Part shown: one piece after another, positions 5,632 through 5,937 of the stretch
Numbering within the stretch: position 1 is the first letter of the stretch
Layout of the letters: each line of letters begins with the position of its first letter
Source: Nitrospirota bacterium
GTDB taxonomy: Bacteria > Nitrospirota_A > Leptospirillia > Leptospirillales > Leptospirillaceae
Reading direction: 5' to 3'
DNA length: 5,937 nt
Assembly (NCBI GenBank): GCA_027415455.1
Contig: DAIBSV010000113.1
Span: forward strand, 1-5,937
Translations under genes and position numbers: made by a program
The notes under the pieces: model-generated
Told to the model about the DNA's origin: nothing
Databases searched by the model: none
Seen by the model: the letters and a program-made list of their open reading frames with translations, nothing else

Positions 5632-5937
5632 TTCGGTGCGACCGGATCCGCGATTCCCGGACCCAGCGGGACGGCCTTCCAGCCGGGCGGCCCGGATTAC
5701 GGAGGCCTTGTCAATGGCGGAACGTCGAGTGCAATAGCCGTCGCGAATCCCTTCAATTTTGCCTACATCCAGGGACAGGGATACAAGGTGGGGGACATCG
5801 CCGAGGCCGCGATCCAGGCCGGAAAGGGAAACAAGGTCCACCTGGGGATGCGGCTTTCCTATAACAATACCCTCTACGGAAATGAGCCGATCGGAACCGT
5901 CAACATGACCGGAAACGCTGGCGGGTCAAATATGCTG
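5626..5937 (+). pseudogene. Internal barrel fragment of a TonB-dependent receptor, no start, runs off window
   Basis: The plus frame from 5626 to the window end encodes about 104 residues of receptor barrel, beginning VPFGATGSAIPGPSG and including GYKVGDIAEAAIQAGKGNKV and HLGMRLSYNN. It aligns with residues from about 523 on of the receptor at 1-2230, which has EPYGNTSMPAGFG, then GYKAGDIAEVKFNLFKGDNL and YLGMKGQY. About 15 of 28 positions match in the GYK...GDIAE...KG...LGM block. It is therefore a diverged paralogue or part of the second receptor, not a copy of the first. No start codon or N-terminal domains precede it; the frame happens to be open further left, but that sequence is the reverse of the other receptor end. 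It could be functional only if the upstream part is restored by inversion. Confidence 0.8.

Noticed and set aside
5629..5841. Upstream extension of the minus-strand receptor end to a start at 5841
   Set aside because: The sequence is Arg/Gly-rich and not barrel-like, and the same bases encode a good receptor segment on the plus strand.
1..5937. CRISPR array, tRNA, rRNA or insertion sequence
   Set aside because: No regularly spaced repeats, cloverleaf, transposase or paired terminal repeats were seen in the window.

Overview
The window looks like a piece of a Gram-negative, moderately GC-rich bacterial chromosome. The evidence is two TonB-dependent outer-membrane receptor genes, an Slp-type outer-membrane lipoprotein and a membrane-bound diguanylate cyclase. 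The style of the receptors and codon use remind me of the Leptospirillum/Nitrospirae group of acidophiles; this is an impression, not something the sequence proves. Both ends of the window lie inside receptor genes, so both are incomplete here.

Layout. (1) Positions 1-2230, minus strand: the N-terminal 714 or more residues of a TonB-dependent receptor, with a signal peptide, two N-terminal carboxypeptidase-regulatory-like (beta-sandwich) domains, a plug and the first part of the barrel. The reading frame breaks at a run of seven C (minus strand) at 88-94. (2) Positions 2231-3103: about 870 bases with no convincing gene. The side next to the receptor holds a good promoter candidate overlapped by an 11-bp direct repeat with a 22-bp period. 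The middle holds a possible decayed coding fragment. (3) Positions 3104-4360, plus strand: a CHASE3-like sensor joined to a GGDEF diguanylate cyclase, with an intact active site and no RxxD inhibitory site. (4) Positions 5362-4346, minus strand: a probable small operon made of an uncertain small ORF, an Slp-like lipoprotein and a 78-codon hypothetical gene that starts on the base after the lipoprotein stop. Its end overlaps the cyclase gene tail to tail by 15 bases. (5) Positions 5428-5461: a strong 15-bp-stem terminator. (6) Positions 5485-5937: the last 46-48 codons of a second receptor on the minus strand, joined head-on near 5623-5631 to the middle of a receptor barrel on the plus strand.

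The most interesting feature is the junction near 5626. A receptor C-terminus on one strand abuts an internal receptor segment on the other strand. That is exactly the arrangement expected if an internal segment of one receptor gene had been inverted in place. It is equally what an amplification or assembly chimera would give. Together with the poly-C frame break in the first receptor, it raises either on/off or antigenic variation of receptors, or sequencing and assembly error at both ends of the piece.

Functionally the genes share an envelope theme: substrate uptake across the outer membrane, an outer-membrane lipoprotein, and an inner-membrane enzyme making cyclic di-GMP in response to a periplasmic signal. 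Nothing in the sequence shows that they work in one pathway.
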